64,000 bases of DNA from Sipunculus nudus (GCA_026874595.1 CM049311.1:38646676-38710675), one strand, 5' to 3'; shown: positions 22,440 through 33,812, numbered from the stretch's first letter. Made by a program: numbers and translations. The notes: a model not told the origin generated them from the letters alone.

Positions 22440-23354
22440 TCATAGCAAGTTAGCAAGGTCTGCAAAAGACTCTAGAATGTACGTGGGCTTATGTTTAATA
22501 TCAGATTTTGAAATATCCTGAGGCTGTGAGGTTCCTGTTAGCACAAGCAGAGAGTCTATTCCAACAGAACCGGCAAAAGCAATATCTGTTTTCAGCGAAT
22601 CTCCAACCATTACAGTCCTTTGTGGATCAAGGCCGTGTTTACTCAGCAAGCACTGAAACAGGTTGTCACTTGGCTTCCCGACTACGACAGGACGCCTGTT
22701 CGAGGCCGCCGACACTGCTGCCACCAATGAACCGACGATAGGTTGTGTATAGTTGTCGCCGACGGGTACGCTACACTCAAGATCACTGGTCGCGATGAAA
22801 TGGCAGTTGGTATTCTTTAAATAACTGGCTGCTTTGAATAATTTATTGTAACAGAAATGTGAATCAAGTCCAATGACCACGGCATCTACTTCCGGGTCAA
22901 GCTGATATTTTGTTAACACTTTTGGGTCGTGGGAAACTGGATCGGTGTCTGGACCCACCCCTAACACAGTAAAACCTGCAAGCTCTAATTCTTCTTTTAA
23001 ACCATTTGTGCCGATAGCATAGACTTTTCTGGAAAGTCCCAGGACGTCCTTTGCAAAAACCGCGGCAGCATAGGTCACAGGAAACACAACGTCTAAAGTA
23101 GCATCAAATCCAGCCATTGTCTGGAACCTCTCTAAATAGGCGCTCCGTGCATGTCTGGTACTGTTGGTGATAAAATACAAACTTTTGTTTTTACCTCGCA
23201 GTTTGTTCAAGGCGTCCGCGATACCTGGGATTTTGGTCACGTGATCTCTGCTCCAGAGCACCCCGTCACAGTCCAGCAGCAAATTATCATATTTCTCAAT
23301 GAACGTATCTATGTTCAACGATGTTATTGGGGTCGGCCTATTTTTATCTCCCAT
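22440..23354 (-). CDS. PGP-like HAD phosphatase, copy B (consensus motifs)
   Basis: 304 residues in one exon, the paralogue of the gene at 7954-8868. All catalytic positions of the C2-capped HAD phosphatases are consensus: DCDGVLW with D28 and D30, FITNST with T63, Lys227 in VVVGKPSDN, and MVGDSLKTD with D252 and D257. The cap region between motifs II and III is of PGP type, with VVIGLDSHFCYNKL matching the family pattern VVxGxDxHFxYxKL. Expected role: hydrolysis of phosphoglycolate and glycerol-3-phosphate, as in metabolite repair by PGP; pyridoxal phosphatase activity cannot be excluded. The C-terminal 180 residues differ from copy A at only about five positions. Of the two copies this one is the more likely functional enzyme. 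Confidence 0.9.
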   Translation of the reverse strand: MGDKNRPTPITSLNIDTFIEKYDNLLLDCDGVLWSRDHVTKIPGIADALNKLRGKNKSLYFITNSTRHARSAYLERFQTMAGFDATLDVVFPVTYAAAVFAKDVLGLSRKVYAIGTNGLKEELELAGFTVLGVGPDTDPVSHDPKVLTKYQLDPEVDAVVIGLDSHFCYNKLFKAASYLKNTNCHFIATSDLECSVPVGDNYTQPIVGSLVAAVSAASNRRPVVVGKPSDNLFQCLLSKHGLDPQRTVMVGDSLKTDIAFAGSVGIDSLLVLTGTSQPQDISKSDIKHKPTYILESFADLANLL

Positions 23355-23943
23355 GCTGAAGCAGTAATAGTTTTACTGTCTGTTGCTGTGCGGCTATCAG
23401 TTGACTGTTGCAGCGCGGCTGTGTTGGCTTACTGCGCTGAAGTCAGCAGTTTTTCGAAAAACTGTGTGTATACAGGCCTTTAAATGCTTGATTAGTCACT
23501 AATCTAAATTATGCCTATTCTGCTTAATAAATCATATGGAAAACTTTGTTAATAATACGCTACTTCTCTGATTTTCCTCTAAACATTTTCTTCTCAGCAT
23601 GCATCCCGCCCAACATCGTGCCGTCTGCCTGTGGCGAACAGTCGTACACCTCAAGCGAAAATGTAGGCCACGTGCAGCTGACGTCACAGGCCATGTGAAT
23701 TGTGATGCATATATGACTGTCGGATTTCAATGTCAGTGTTATTGCGTGTAACCAATTAACTGTGAAATTTTATTTTCTCCCTTTTATCAGTTTATTGAAA
23801 CTGCACACGAGATTGCGTGTTATCCGTGCTTATATTAAACCTATATACTATATATACGTTTCGCATGGCATCATCTATAACCACCAAAGGGGCCTTGCAC
23901 GATTTATGGTGGCAGTCCTTGCATATGGTTCCCTGAAAAAAAG

Positions 23944-23974
<31 letters not shown>

Positions 23975-24837
23975 TGATGATGAATTTACTCAAATTGACA
24001 AAAGATATTATGAATTTGCTCTATAAATATGTTCTGTCATTCATTTTAAATTGAAATCTAGAATTATAATAAATATTATGGAAGGGATCACTAGTATGGG
24101 TTATTTTCATGTACAGATATTGTAGACGTAATTTCAGATATATAAAAAAAGAAAATGAATATGCATATACGATTACAATTAATCTTAAACTATATACGAT
24201 TAGAAATTTAATTACAATTACAATGACGACTGTATACATTCTTATGTAATGATATGGTTATCTATAGTAAACATGATTGCGATCGTGGTAGTGTCGATAT
24301 AATTCAAATACGATCCACACAAGTTTAGCAACATTGATTAGATTAAATGTCATATTTTAAATATTACTCTGAAAGCTATATATAATATGAACCGTTATTT
24401 TGCAGATAATTCTCATTTTGTCATTTAGCATCAGGTGTTTATCCATGTATATTTTGTTTCGGAATTAGATGCACAAAGGCCATAAGCTGACTTTATAATA
24501 TTTAAAAACGTGTATCATTTCCAAATATTTTTTTTTATTCCGGACAATTCAGGACATTTCCTGTATTTATTTTCAGTACAATGGGTATAATCATTTGTCG
24601 TTTTTAAGTACAAAACGGCCTTTTCTTCCTTTTCAATGTTGTATTTTATTAATGTCTATAATATCCATTTCATATGTCACAAACTGACCTTATATATGTT
24701 AAGATTTATCGGTATCACCTATCCATATTTTCATTTAACATAAATGTTTGCTGTTATTTAGAGATAATATACTATTACAAGTAAGAAAAAGATATTACAA
24801 ATGTTAGAAATGTATTTAGACAGATTTGATTATTTTT
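23355..24837. other. Upstream region of PGP-like copy B and B-specific AT-rich block
   Basis: 23355-24087 aligns with copy A (8869-9407 and 10060-10302) and shows the intact target site of the 652-bp foldback element near 23815-23840. A (TA)n run is at 23945-23971. 24088-24837 is AT-rich, has no match in copy A (which has the 305-bp array there) and no coding region; I recognise nothing in it. Confidence 0.5.
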
Positions 24838-24955
24838 CGCAAGGTAATACGCACAGGAAATATTCGATTATAGTTCTGTTAAATGTTTTTAAATCCGTCA
24901 GGAATGTGTGCGTTCATCCCCGTGTGTTTGTGTGTCTATATGTTCACAACTAGTA

Positions 24956-27166
24956 CAAGTATACTGTTCGTATCAAGTTCGGAGGCCAGTTTATGTCTAA
25001 TGATAATGATGTGTGTGAAGGTTGGGCCAAGTACTTCGAAAATCTGTATTCTGATGAAGATTTACCTCATTATAATAAGGATTTCAGGTCAAGTGTAGAG
25101 GTTTGGCTTGTAGACCATATGCGTTCATGTAAGCAGAACAACATTGCTGTTCTGGATGAAACCTTTACAGACTCTGAAATATCTGCAGCCCTAAAGTGTT
25201 TGAGAAAAGGTAAAGCGGCAGGCCATGCACGATAATATATCCGCTGAACATTTAATTTATGGCGGCCTTAAATTACCTAACCATTTAAAACACATGTTTG
25301 ACTTAATATTTACCAGTGCCTGTGTTCCTACCAAGATGAATCTTTGCCTCATTGTCACTCTGTTGAAAGACCCCTTGAAGGATAGGTCTCACCCCGATAA
25401 CTACCGTCGTATTACCCTTCTGTCATGTTTTTATAAACTGTTAGAAGTGGTCACTAAGAACAGAATCGAAGCTTCCTTAAGAATCAAGGGTACTACTTTC
25501 CCAGATATAGTATGCAAGGGGCATTTCAGCCTGGGCTAGGGTCCATTAATATGGCATTTCGTAAAATTGTTCCAGTTCGGTGTGGCCGGTAAACTATATG
25601 GTGGGTACTCTGTAATATATATAATAAAATGACATGTGCCGTATTTTCATCAGGTGTCACCAGCAAATCGTTTGCTGTCCGGCGAACGGTTCGGCAAGGC
25701 GGGGTGTTATCACCGTGGTTATATATCTTATACATAAATGATCTTCTGATGCAGTTACGTAACGGTGGGTTTGGGGCACATGTAAATAATATAAATGTCG
25801 GATCTCCGACCCCAGCAATAGATGAAGCTCTACTTTCTTTTTCACATTCTGGTTTACAAAGTATGATAGATATATGTTACAAATACGCATGTGACTGGTT
25901 TTTCCAATATAATGTAACGAAGAGCGCCGTTCTGGTATTTGGGGAGTCACGACAATCGTTTCGTGTAAGCGCAGAAAAATTATTGTGGAATTTAGGGGGC
26001 ACTCGTAACTACAGACACTTAGGAATTAACATTAATTGCAACTTATCATATACAGAACAAATTAGTCAAGCATGTCTTAAAGGCAGAGGTTCTTTCATGT
26101 CTCTTGCGGGTGCTGGGGTTAGACCGAAAGGCTTAAATCCCTTAACCATATGTATAAGTAAATATATAAACTTACTGTAATTCGTACCACGACTGCTATA
26201 CGCGGCTTAACTATGGCATTCAATGACCGCGGGAAACTTGGATAGACTGAAGAAAATGCACCGATTTTGTCATAAAATAGCGCAAGGTTTGCCAAAAAGA
26301 ACATGGTCGGACAAAGTATTATAAGCTTATTAGGTATCCCTCGGATGGCAGCCTTCATAGAACGTATTAAGCTACTATTTTTGGAAGATCAGCAGATGCT
26401 GGAACTTTATCTTTTCTAATTTACTGGGCTAGAGTTCTTAGTTATTTGTCAGGACGGGGACAAGTGTGTTATGACCCTATATCAGACTATATTCATGCAG
26501 TTATTGAGGAAGTATGACTTTCCTCGTATAGAATCCTTGCTAACAGGAGAAATGTTATCCAAGAGCTAGGGAATAGTCAAAACTGGTGGTTAGTAAGTTA
26601 GTGAAATATGAAAAGGTTGAATATTCTGTGCGTACAATTGATGATACGGAGTTTCCTCTATTTTTAACTGTTTAAAAGTGCTTTTCACAAAGTTCATTCT
26701 GGGAATGTGGAAATAATATTCCTGGATCTCTGAAGAAGATATCATTTATGGAAATCCGAAAAGCTGTCTCGCTTCATAATCTAGATGATCACGCATGATA
26801 TGTTATGTTTGATGTTAAATTTGGTCAAGAGGCGAGTTTTATACTCTAACCGTAATTATTTACTTTTTGTTCACATATGTTCTCAGTTTTTTTCAGACTG
26901 TTCGACCTTCATTAAACCAAAATTTATTAAATGGTTATAAAATGTTAAAGTTAGCTATTATCTAACCTTTAAACTTAGGTACGTCGTTACTTTTTGACAG
27001 GTTGTGTGTAATAGGCAGATACACCATATTCATTATCAACAGTTTGTACTATTGTTATTATAATTATTCTTATAAGTATTATTATTATCATTTCAGTATT
27101 GTATAACAAATTTGACTGTATGCTCCTCGTTTTACGGAGGAATAAAGATCATCAATCAATCAATCA
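24956..27166 (+). pseudogene. 5'-truncated non-LTR retrotransposon (LINE) inserted in copy B
   Basis: Interrupts sequence that is continuous in copy A at about 11340. Encoded pieces: the pre-RT linker WAKYFENLYSDED (about 25020), RT block 1 with LRKGKAAGHA (25200), block 2 with DRSHPDNYRRITLLSCFYKL (25381-25440), VRRTVRQGGVLSPWLYILYI (motif B, 25676-25735) and a thumb region with RHLGININCNLSYTEQI (about 26015). The stretch that should hold the catalytic YADD box after LYINDLLMQL is missing, so there is an internal deletion; frames also shift near 25230 and 25540. The 3' end is a run of ATCA units (27150-27166), a tail type of several LINE clades. Endonuclease absent. Dead copy; it post-dates the duplication or was lost cleanly from A. 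Confidence 0.8.
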
Positions 27167-27710
27167 TGGACGTAATCTCTTTAGACTTTCAGGGCTTTTC
27201 GTGAATGGAAAAAAATGAAGAATTTATTAGATTTTGCTGTGGATCTGGCACATTATCCGAATTCAGGAACGTCATATAGGAATATTCACAAATGTATACA
27301 GTCACTAACGCACAAATAAGCCTGGGAATAAAGACCGAATAAATGAATTCAAACACTGTTTTAGGAGCATCCAACAATAGGGCCCCCCCTCCCCCCCAGG
27401 CTTGCATTCCTTAAAGAGAGCTGATTTTAAGCTCATCCTGATTACTATCAAATAAATGTTATCCTTCATGATTATACTTTAAACCTATTTATCGATTGTT
27501 AATATAAAGGGTTTATAATATACCCCTTGAAAATTAGAAAGGTGTTTTCATATTTTGAAAAGCTGTTGCAATATTTTACCCACATATATGATACTTAGAA
27601 CAAAGAAATTAAACCATACATAATTGATACATTTGTTATTTTAGTGAATTCCTGTCGTATATATGACAACTAAGAAAATATTTTCTCGCAACATTGTATA
27701 AAATGAGGAC

Positions 27711-28325
27711 AATTCATTTAACATTGTAGAAATAACATGGAAAATTCTTGCGTAATAGATGAAGAAGATTATTTATAAGTCCAGTTCCTTTACGAATACA
27801 GTTTAATTATATGTATTATACGTAGACTGCATACTTTTCATATTTTCTTCGTTGTCCCGTAAAACCACATAACTGATCGTAGAAATATACTCTATATAGG
27901 ACGTTACAAGTTCATAATAATGCACATCACTTACCAGACTCCGGATCGGTTACATAAACATCATGCCTTCCACAGATCTTCACGAAGATGTGCATGCGTC
28001 TCTCTCTCTTCATATCTGGAAACAGGGACTGGCAACACACGGGCCATGCATCTTTGATCTACATATGTTTAAGTTTGCCCCAGCCGTTTGACACACATGC
28101 ATCAGACAGGTATATTAGGCTGTATATAAATATCACATCAGTGAATTAAAGAACACTCGTGTCTAGGGCAACTACCCTTTTACCAGTGACTCACCAACAA
28201 ATATAATGGCCGCTTGATATGCTCGAGCAAACCCTTAGCACTTGCACAAAGCCATTTTACTTTCTACCTTGTATATAAAGGCTCCACTTGTCCCTTTGTG
28301 ACTCTTCTTAACTAACACTCGGTAT
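27711..28325. other. Block present in copy B only
   Basis: About 600 bp with no counterpart at 11920 in copy A. It has no coding region or obvious terminal repeats. It may be an insertion in B or a deletion in A; the junction words (tatagataaaatgcg in A, attgataaaatgcg in B) do not decide it. Confidence 0.45.
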
Positions 28326-28539
28326 GGCTCTATTGATAAAATGCGTTATCGGTGCCCTTTGATAAGATGTGCAAGGAGACTGATTACTTCTAGCTCCTAC
28401 TCATGGAGTCCTTGAGATTCGAGTCCAAGTCCACCTCCTTCGAGTCCTAGTCGTTTGGAACCCAAGTCCGAGTTCAATACAAATATCCTTTAAGAACAAT
28501 TTAGAGAAAATGGAAAATTTCAGATTACAATGTACATTG

Positions 28540-28540
<1 letters not shown>

Positions 28541-28594
<54 letters not shown>
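28541..28594. repeat. (TA)n microsatellite
   Basis: About 27 TA units. The homologous place in copy A (about 12121-12132) has only a short tatatata run, so the array expanded after the copies split. Confidence 0.95.
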
Positions 28595-28598
<4 letters not shown>

Positions 28599-29224
28599 AC
28601 ATGCTTTCACTATAATGGTTAATTTTATTTATAGCTCCCTATGCTGAGCACACCTTGGTATATATAGTTTTATTATTGCTTACCGTAAATCTTCGATTTC
28701 GGCAAGCATGTTCGTCAGTTGCGTCTGTCTGTGTGTTTGTGTGTGTGTTTGTCACGACTCTACAGGCCACAATTTTGCAGCAACCGCCTGGAAACTGACA
28801 GAGAGGATAGAAAACCAAAAGTCCTGGAACAAAATAGGTCAAAGGTCAAGATCAAGGTTACCGAAAAACATCAAAAACTTTTTTTTCTCCATATCTTTCT
28901 AACAAATGGTCGTATCTATTTAATTCATGGCTCATTTTCTTCTTCATTCCAATACCTTTTATCTGGTATGTAGTTGCCTCAAATTTGCTTGAACCCTGGT
29001 TACTCATGATATTCAAAAATTAAAGGTCTTATTTTTCTTCCGTTGTTAGTTTTAGTGCTAGAGAGGTCTAGTTTTTTGCATTAGGTAGAACTCAATTTGT
29101 ACAACAAGATTTTATTACAGGTCTCGCAATACCTCGTACAATTTCTCTTCAAACGAGATATTTCGAGATATCACGCAGTGATATCCTAGACACCACAAGT
29201 ACATATGTATATGTACACATTAGG

Positions 29225-29640
29225 ATATCTACACCTATGTAGGACTCGAGTCCGGACTTGGATTCGAGTCAGGACTCGAGTCCACTAGCTACTTTAAGGA
29301 ATCGGACTTGGACTCGATGGTCCTTGATTGGGACTTGTACTCGGACTCGGAAAAATCAGGCCGAGTCCAACTCGTCTCAAATAGAGAAAAATCTCTGTCA
29401 CATATTATAAAGACATGAACATGTGCGAACTACCAAAAAAGCTAGACGACCAAAGGTCGAGCGCTTGCCGGAAATGACGTAGAAAAAGTTAAAGAAATGA
29501 GTAATGAAGAAGAGGAAGAAAATGAACAATCGTTTGTGAAGATAAGACGATAAATTTTGACGTGTGTTGATGAAAATGACCTTGAACTTTGACCTATATA
29601 AATAATAGACATATATCGTTCCTTTATACGATCTGTTTAA
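29225..29640. repeat. Segment inverted relative to copy A
   Basis: Reverse complement of 13665-14120. It ends copy B; beyond 29640 no similarity to copy A was seen. Contains repeated gactcgagtcc-type words and a GGTCAAAGTTCAAGGTCA-like motif on the minus strand (about 29578-29597). Confidence 0.7.
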
Positions 29641-29773
29641 GTTAAAAATTTATTCCTGCGGTGAGATTTTTCACGGTGTACCCTATGGGGTGAGCGCTCT
29701 GCTTAATAGGAATTGAGGCCGTGTCCAACGTCCGTGTTTCACTCATAAACGAGTGGCCTTTCTGGAGTTCTTG

Positions 29774-29917
29774 TGTTGAGGGTTGACGTAAGCGGCCCGG
29801 GGATAGAGGGTAGAAGAGGCCCTAGCGGGTAGCGGAAGATGTAATAACGTTGATCTGTAATAAACGCATGACAAGTGTACGGACGTTGTTTTAGGTATTT
29901 ACAGACAACCTAACAAC
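29774..29917 (+). repeat. 5' LTR, 144 bp
   Basis: Very short LTR. It contains aataaacg near its middle, which could serve as a poly(A) signal. The 3' LTR is similar once the nested element is removed; differences include a 7-bp deletion (gcgggta) and several substitutions, so the insertion is not very recent. Confidence 0.9.
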
Positions 29918-29920
29918 TAA

Positions 29921-29934
29921 GTGTCAGAAGTGGA
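29921..29934 (+). promoter_or_regulatory. Primer-binding site
   Basis: gtgtcagaagtgga lies three bases after the LTR end. It resembles the TGGTGTCAGAAGTGG primer-binding site of many animal gypsy elements, which would pair with the 3' end of a leucine tRNA. The tRNA identity is from general knowledge and was not checked. Confidence 0.6.
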
Positions 29935-32900
29935 CATGTCAAAGTCGTAGATACTTCAGCCAGTCGTCACAACAAACCTGCATTACTTGGTTTAACAGAT
30001 GCCATGAAACTGGGACTGGTGGACTATGATAAGACTCGTGTGTACTTGCCAAATAAATCTCCACTAACTGTTTCATTAAAGAAATGTGATGTAAGTAGTG
30101 ATAACGATACAAGTCCCAGTGTGCTCCACCTTAAGGGGCCATCGCCCCAATATCACCAGAGTTATCAGCTGGTTTCTCACTTGGACATTTGACAGAGGAA
30201 GATATTATTCAAAAATTTGGTGACAATTTCAGGGGTCTAGGCCAGATTGGAAACCAGTCTCTTTTGTTATGAACTCGACTCTACTTGTTCATGCCCCGGT
30301 TCATCGAATCCCAGTTGGTAAAAGAGATAAGATGAAACAGAAACTTGATGAAATGATTACTGCGGGCAAAATAGCTAAGGTTGATGAACCCACAAGTTGG
30401 TACTCTAATATGACTGTTGTTGAGAAAATAAAACCAAATGGTGAGAACAAATTGAGACTATGTCTAGATCCCAGTCAAACATTTAATAAGGCAATAATTG
30501 TCCCAAAGTACACAATTCTAACGCTACAAGAGGTTTTGTCCTGCTTATGTGCTGATTATAAGTGTTTTAGCATCATGGACGCTTTAGATGGCTTCACGCA
30601 AGTACCTCTGGACTATGAATCCAGTATGGCAACGACTATGCAAACTCCATGGGGTCGGTACAGATGGCTACGTCTTCCATATGGGGTCTCGTCAGCCCCA
30701 GAAGAATTTAAAAAAAAGGATTTATGAGGCCCTCGATGGTCTTGCAGGCATCATCAGCATAGCAGATGACATTCTGATTTATGGATTGGGCAGCACACAG
30801 GAAGAGGCCAATATTGATCATGACCGGAATATCCTTGCTCTCATGGAGCGAGCCAAACAGCGCAACCTCAAGCTCAACCCTAATAAAATTCCTTTAATTC
30901 ATTGGAATGAACCGGACTGAAGATGGCATTACTCCAGACCCCCGAAAAGTGCAGGCCATCAGTGACATGCCACAACCTGCTAACAAACATGCTCTGCAGA
31001 GATTTATTGGTATAGTGACCTACCTCAATAGCTTTTGCCCAGCACTTGCCACAGTCATACACCCACTTCACCAGCTGGTCCGTCTGGATACACAGTTTGC
31101 TTGCATGGTCTTCTCTCCACGATGCAGCTTTCAACAAAGCTAAGGAACTTATTACTGATGCCCTATGCCTCGCATATTTTAATCATTCCAAACCCATCAC
31201 TCTTCAGTTCGATGCTTTTGACACAGGTCTCGGTGGTGCATTGTTACAGCCTAACAACAGTGGCAAACTTCAACCAGTCGCCTTCAGCTCATGTACAATG
31301 CGCCAAAACGAGATCATGTGGGCTCAGATCGAGAAAGAAGCCCTCGCTATCCGTGCTGCCTGTACAAAATGGGACTTATGGCTCTACGGCAAACAAGTAA
31401 CTGTAGTTACAGATCACCAGCCTCTGGAGACGATCTTAAAAATAAACAATTTCTAAAGCTTCAAGGAGGCTCCAGAAGCTTATGCTCCGGTTGCAACGGT
31501 ATTCTTTGCGTGTTGTATACAAAAAAGGCAGTACACTAGTCCTGCCAGATACTTTGTCTAGGGCTCCATTACCTGAATTGAATGACTGCAAAGAAACAAA
31601 TTTCCAGCTCTTCAGAGTAGAAGTGGAAGACTTGGGTGCCCAACCTAATGTTCAGCTCACCTCTTAAACTACCCGAGTCTTGCAGCAAGCAACAAACACA
31701 GACCAAACCATGTCAGAGCTGGACAAAGTGATTTGTACTGGTTGGCCTAAGGACAAATCCAGACTAGCTCCAGGCTCTACAGAGATGAAATGTCAGTAAC
31801 AAATGGTATTGTATATCGTGGTCTACAAGCGTTCCTCAGCGTATGCAAAAACAAATATTGCAAAAGGTTCATCAATCTCACCTTGGTGCGGAAAGCAATA
31901 TAAGAATGTGCAAGGACATTATCTTTTGGCCAGGTATGCAAGCTGCAATAAAGGATGTTTGCAATAACTGTAGTAAATGTGCTCAGTTTGCATCACAACA
32001 TCACAATGAACCTATGCGCTCTCAACCAATCCCCGAGTATCCCTGGTAGTTTGTCATCCAGGATCTTTTTCATACAGACCAAGGGGAATACCTAGTTACA
32101 GTGGATCATTATTCAGATTTTACTGAAGTCGACAAACTGGACAATACCCTGTCGTCGACGGTTATTGAGCATTCCAAAGGTCATTTTGCACGTCATTGGA
32201 TTTCAGAAGTCCTTTTAAGTGACAACGGGCCACAGTTCATCACTACAGAGTTTACTGCGTTTTGTGATATGTATGGAATTACACATATCACATCGTCTCA
32301 ATACTAGCCGAAGGGAAATGGTAAGGCAGAATCGGCTGTAAAAGTCATTAAAACGATGAAAAAAATCAAGCGACTTTCACTTTGTACTTCTGGATTATAG
32401 GAACACGGCTCAGCAAGGCCTTACTTTGAGTCCAGCATAACGGTCTATGTCACGACGGCTGAGAGGCTTGCTCCCCATCAGTAAACAGCTGCTTACTCCT
32501 GACTCCTCCAACATGGTTCATAACGAGATAGCCCAAAAGCGTCAGAAGGCCAAAACGTTTTATGATCACACAACTGGACAAAGTCTTCCGCAAGTGTCGT
32601 GTGGTGATTTTGTATACCGGTATACCAAGCCGGCCCCTCATCACAAAAGAAAAGCATGGAATTATGGTATGGTAATTGACAACCCAGCTCTTAATTCCTA
32701 TGTGGTTGACACACAATCTGGAACTGTGCGTCGAAATCGCACACAGATCCGTCTGGCAGCCCCACCTGTGACTACTGCATATATACCACAGTCTCGGACT
32801 TCTCCAACAAGAAAGAGTGTTTCTCAATCGTCAGATCTTGACCCATCTGTGCTTTTATCTAGCTCATCTGATCATGAGCCTGAGCCACAAGGGGGAACGA

Positions 32901-33270
32901 ATACCCTAGGATTCCAAGATTTTACCAATCCCGCTCTGAACTCTTATGATGATACCTCTAAATCGTTTCCCAATTGATGTAAATGCTTACTCGGTGGTAG
33001 TGTCGCAGCCTGCCGCTCCTACGCCTACTTCATGCTCTACTGTTGTATATACCACCAAGTCAGGAAGAGCAGTTCGGAGACCACGTGTGTTTGATCTCTC
33101 CTAAAGTAGTGCTAATTCTTGTTTTTATTCATTTAAATGAGTGTTTAACTGTTAATATGACAAAGACTGAACGTGTTCTCCGTGGTTTACACTTCCTGAA
33201 CTGTTTGGACTCGGATTTTACTAGTATCGGGTAATTTTCGTTCTGTGTAGTTACAAGCACTCTTTTCCTT
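29935..33270 (+). pseudogene. Gypsy pol remnant: RT, RNase H, integrase
   Basis: End of protease: LGLTDAMKLGLVDYD (about 29990-30035). RT: 30269-30727 with DEPTSWYSNMTVVEK, LRLCLDPSQTFNKAI, FSIMDALDGF (catalytic Asp of motif A) and LRLPYGVSSAPEEF, then a frameshift and IADDILIYG (about 30757), the YVDD equivalent with Ala-Asp-Asp. Connection and RNase H: 30907-31456 with PITLQFDAFDTGLGGALLQP, and VVTDHQPLE. Integrase: an HHCC zinc finger (HQSHLGAESN to CNNCSKC, about 31868-31980), catalytic Asp in DLFHTDQG, Asp in LLSDNGPQF, Glu in KGNGKAES (about 32325), then a C-terminal part to 32977. Stops occur at 32047 (TAG after PEYPW), at 32305 and after RT. Inactive. Confidence 0.85.
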
Positions 33271-33274
33271 AATA

Positions 33275-33282
33275 AAGGGGGA
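33275..33282 (+). promoter_or_regulatory. Polypurine tract
   Basis: The purine run aaggggga directly precedes the 3' LTR start TGTTGAGG, as expected for the plus-strand primer of reverse transcription. Confidence 0.75.
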
Positions 33283-33812
33283 TGTTGAGGGTTAATGTAA
33301 GCGGCCCGGGGATAGAGGGTAGAACCGGCCCTAGCCGAAGATGTAAAAACGTTGATCTGTAAAGGTGGTTTTCCATAAGCGCGTAGTCCGTATCCGTATA
33401 GTCCGCATGTGTAGTCCGTATCCGCAAACTTCGTTTTCCATAAGTATGGTATATGCGCAGTCCGTACTCCATATTGATAGGTGCTCGATAGCTGAAGTTT
33501 TTCCATTTTGCAAGCCATTTCACCATATATGTATTGTACATTTGTATATATTAGCATTAAAAGTTAAAACAAAATTAAAATAATAAATGTTTAAAAGATC
33601 ATAATTAGTAATATTTTATAAGTGACAGTGATGTTTACGCTTCAATCATCTATAAAACATGTTGTCTGTGATAAAGAAAGGAAAACGGACTACGCATACG
33701 GACTACGCATGCGGACTGCAGATACGGACTACGCACGTATGGAAAACCACCTTAATAAACACATCACAAGTGTACGGACGTTGTTTTAGGTATTTACAGA
33801 CAACCTAACAAC
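33283..33812 (+). repeat. 3' LTR, interrupted by a nested 390-bp element
   Basis: LTR sequence is at 33283-33362 and 33756-33812. Removing the nested element and one TAA restores alignment with the 5' LTR at gatctgtaataaac. It ends at the tcttg target duplication. Confidence 0.9.
33363..33752. mobile_element. Harbinger-type MITE (390 bp) with TAA duplication
   Basis: Terminal inverted repeats are AGGTGGTTTTCCATA on the left and the complement TATGGAAAACCACCT on the right. TAA flanks it on both sides (33360-33362 and 33753-33755), while the 5' LTR has a single TAA at this point. A 3-bp TWA duplication is typical of PIF/Harbinger transposons. Subterminal parts carry many gtagtccgtatccg-type direct and inverted words. 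No transposase is encoded; the minus-strand open frames at 33129-33557 run across the insertion border and are chance. Confidence 0.85.

Larger units (their letters stand above)
14230..29640. repeat. Tandem duplication, copy B
   Basis: The second copy of the segment described at 1590-14220. It begins at the junction near 14220-14230, where tttgatactttgaatttagg matches the sequence near 1600 in copy A. It is longer than A because it carries the 1.6-kb repeat at 14645, the DIRS element at about 16340 and the LINE at 24956. The direct tandem arrangement could reflect unequal crossing over, or two haplotypes laid end to end by the assembler. Confidence 0.85.
29774..33812 (+). mobile_element. Ty3/gypsy LTR retrotransposon, complete ends, gag deleted
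   Basis: LTRs at both ends begin TGTTGAGGGTT and end CCTAACAAC. A perfect 5-bp target duplication, tcttg, flanks them (29769-29773 and 33813-33817). Inside are a primer-binding site, a pol remnant with RT, RNase H and integrase in gypsy order, and a polypurine tract. The whole is 4039 bp, including a 390-bp nested element in the 3' LTR. The internal region starts at the end of protease, so gag and most of protease are lost; with intact ends this copy may have been mobilised in trans by a complete relative. Pol contains several stops and shifts. Confidence 0.92.

Noticed and set aside
30880-31137. Minus-strand frame within the gypsy pol region
   Set aside because: It is antisense to the readable RT connection and RNase H segment.
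33129-33557. Minus-strand open frames of up to 142 codons
   Set aside because: They run across the border between the gypsy element and the nested MITE and contain its inverted words.
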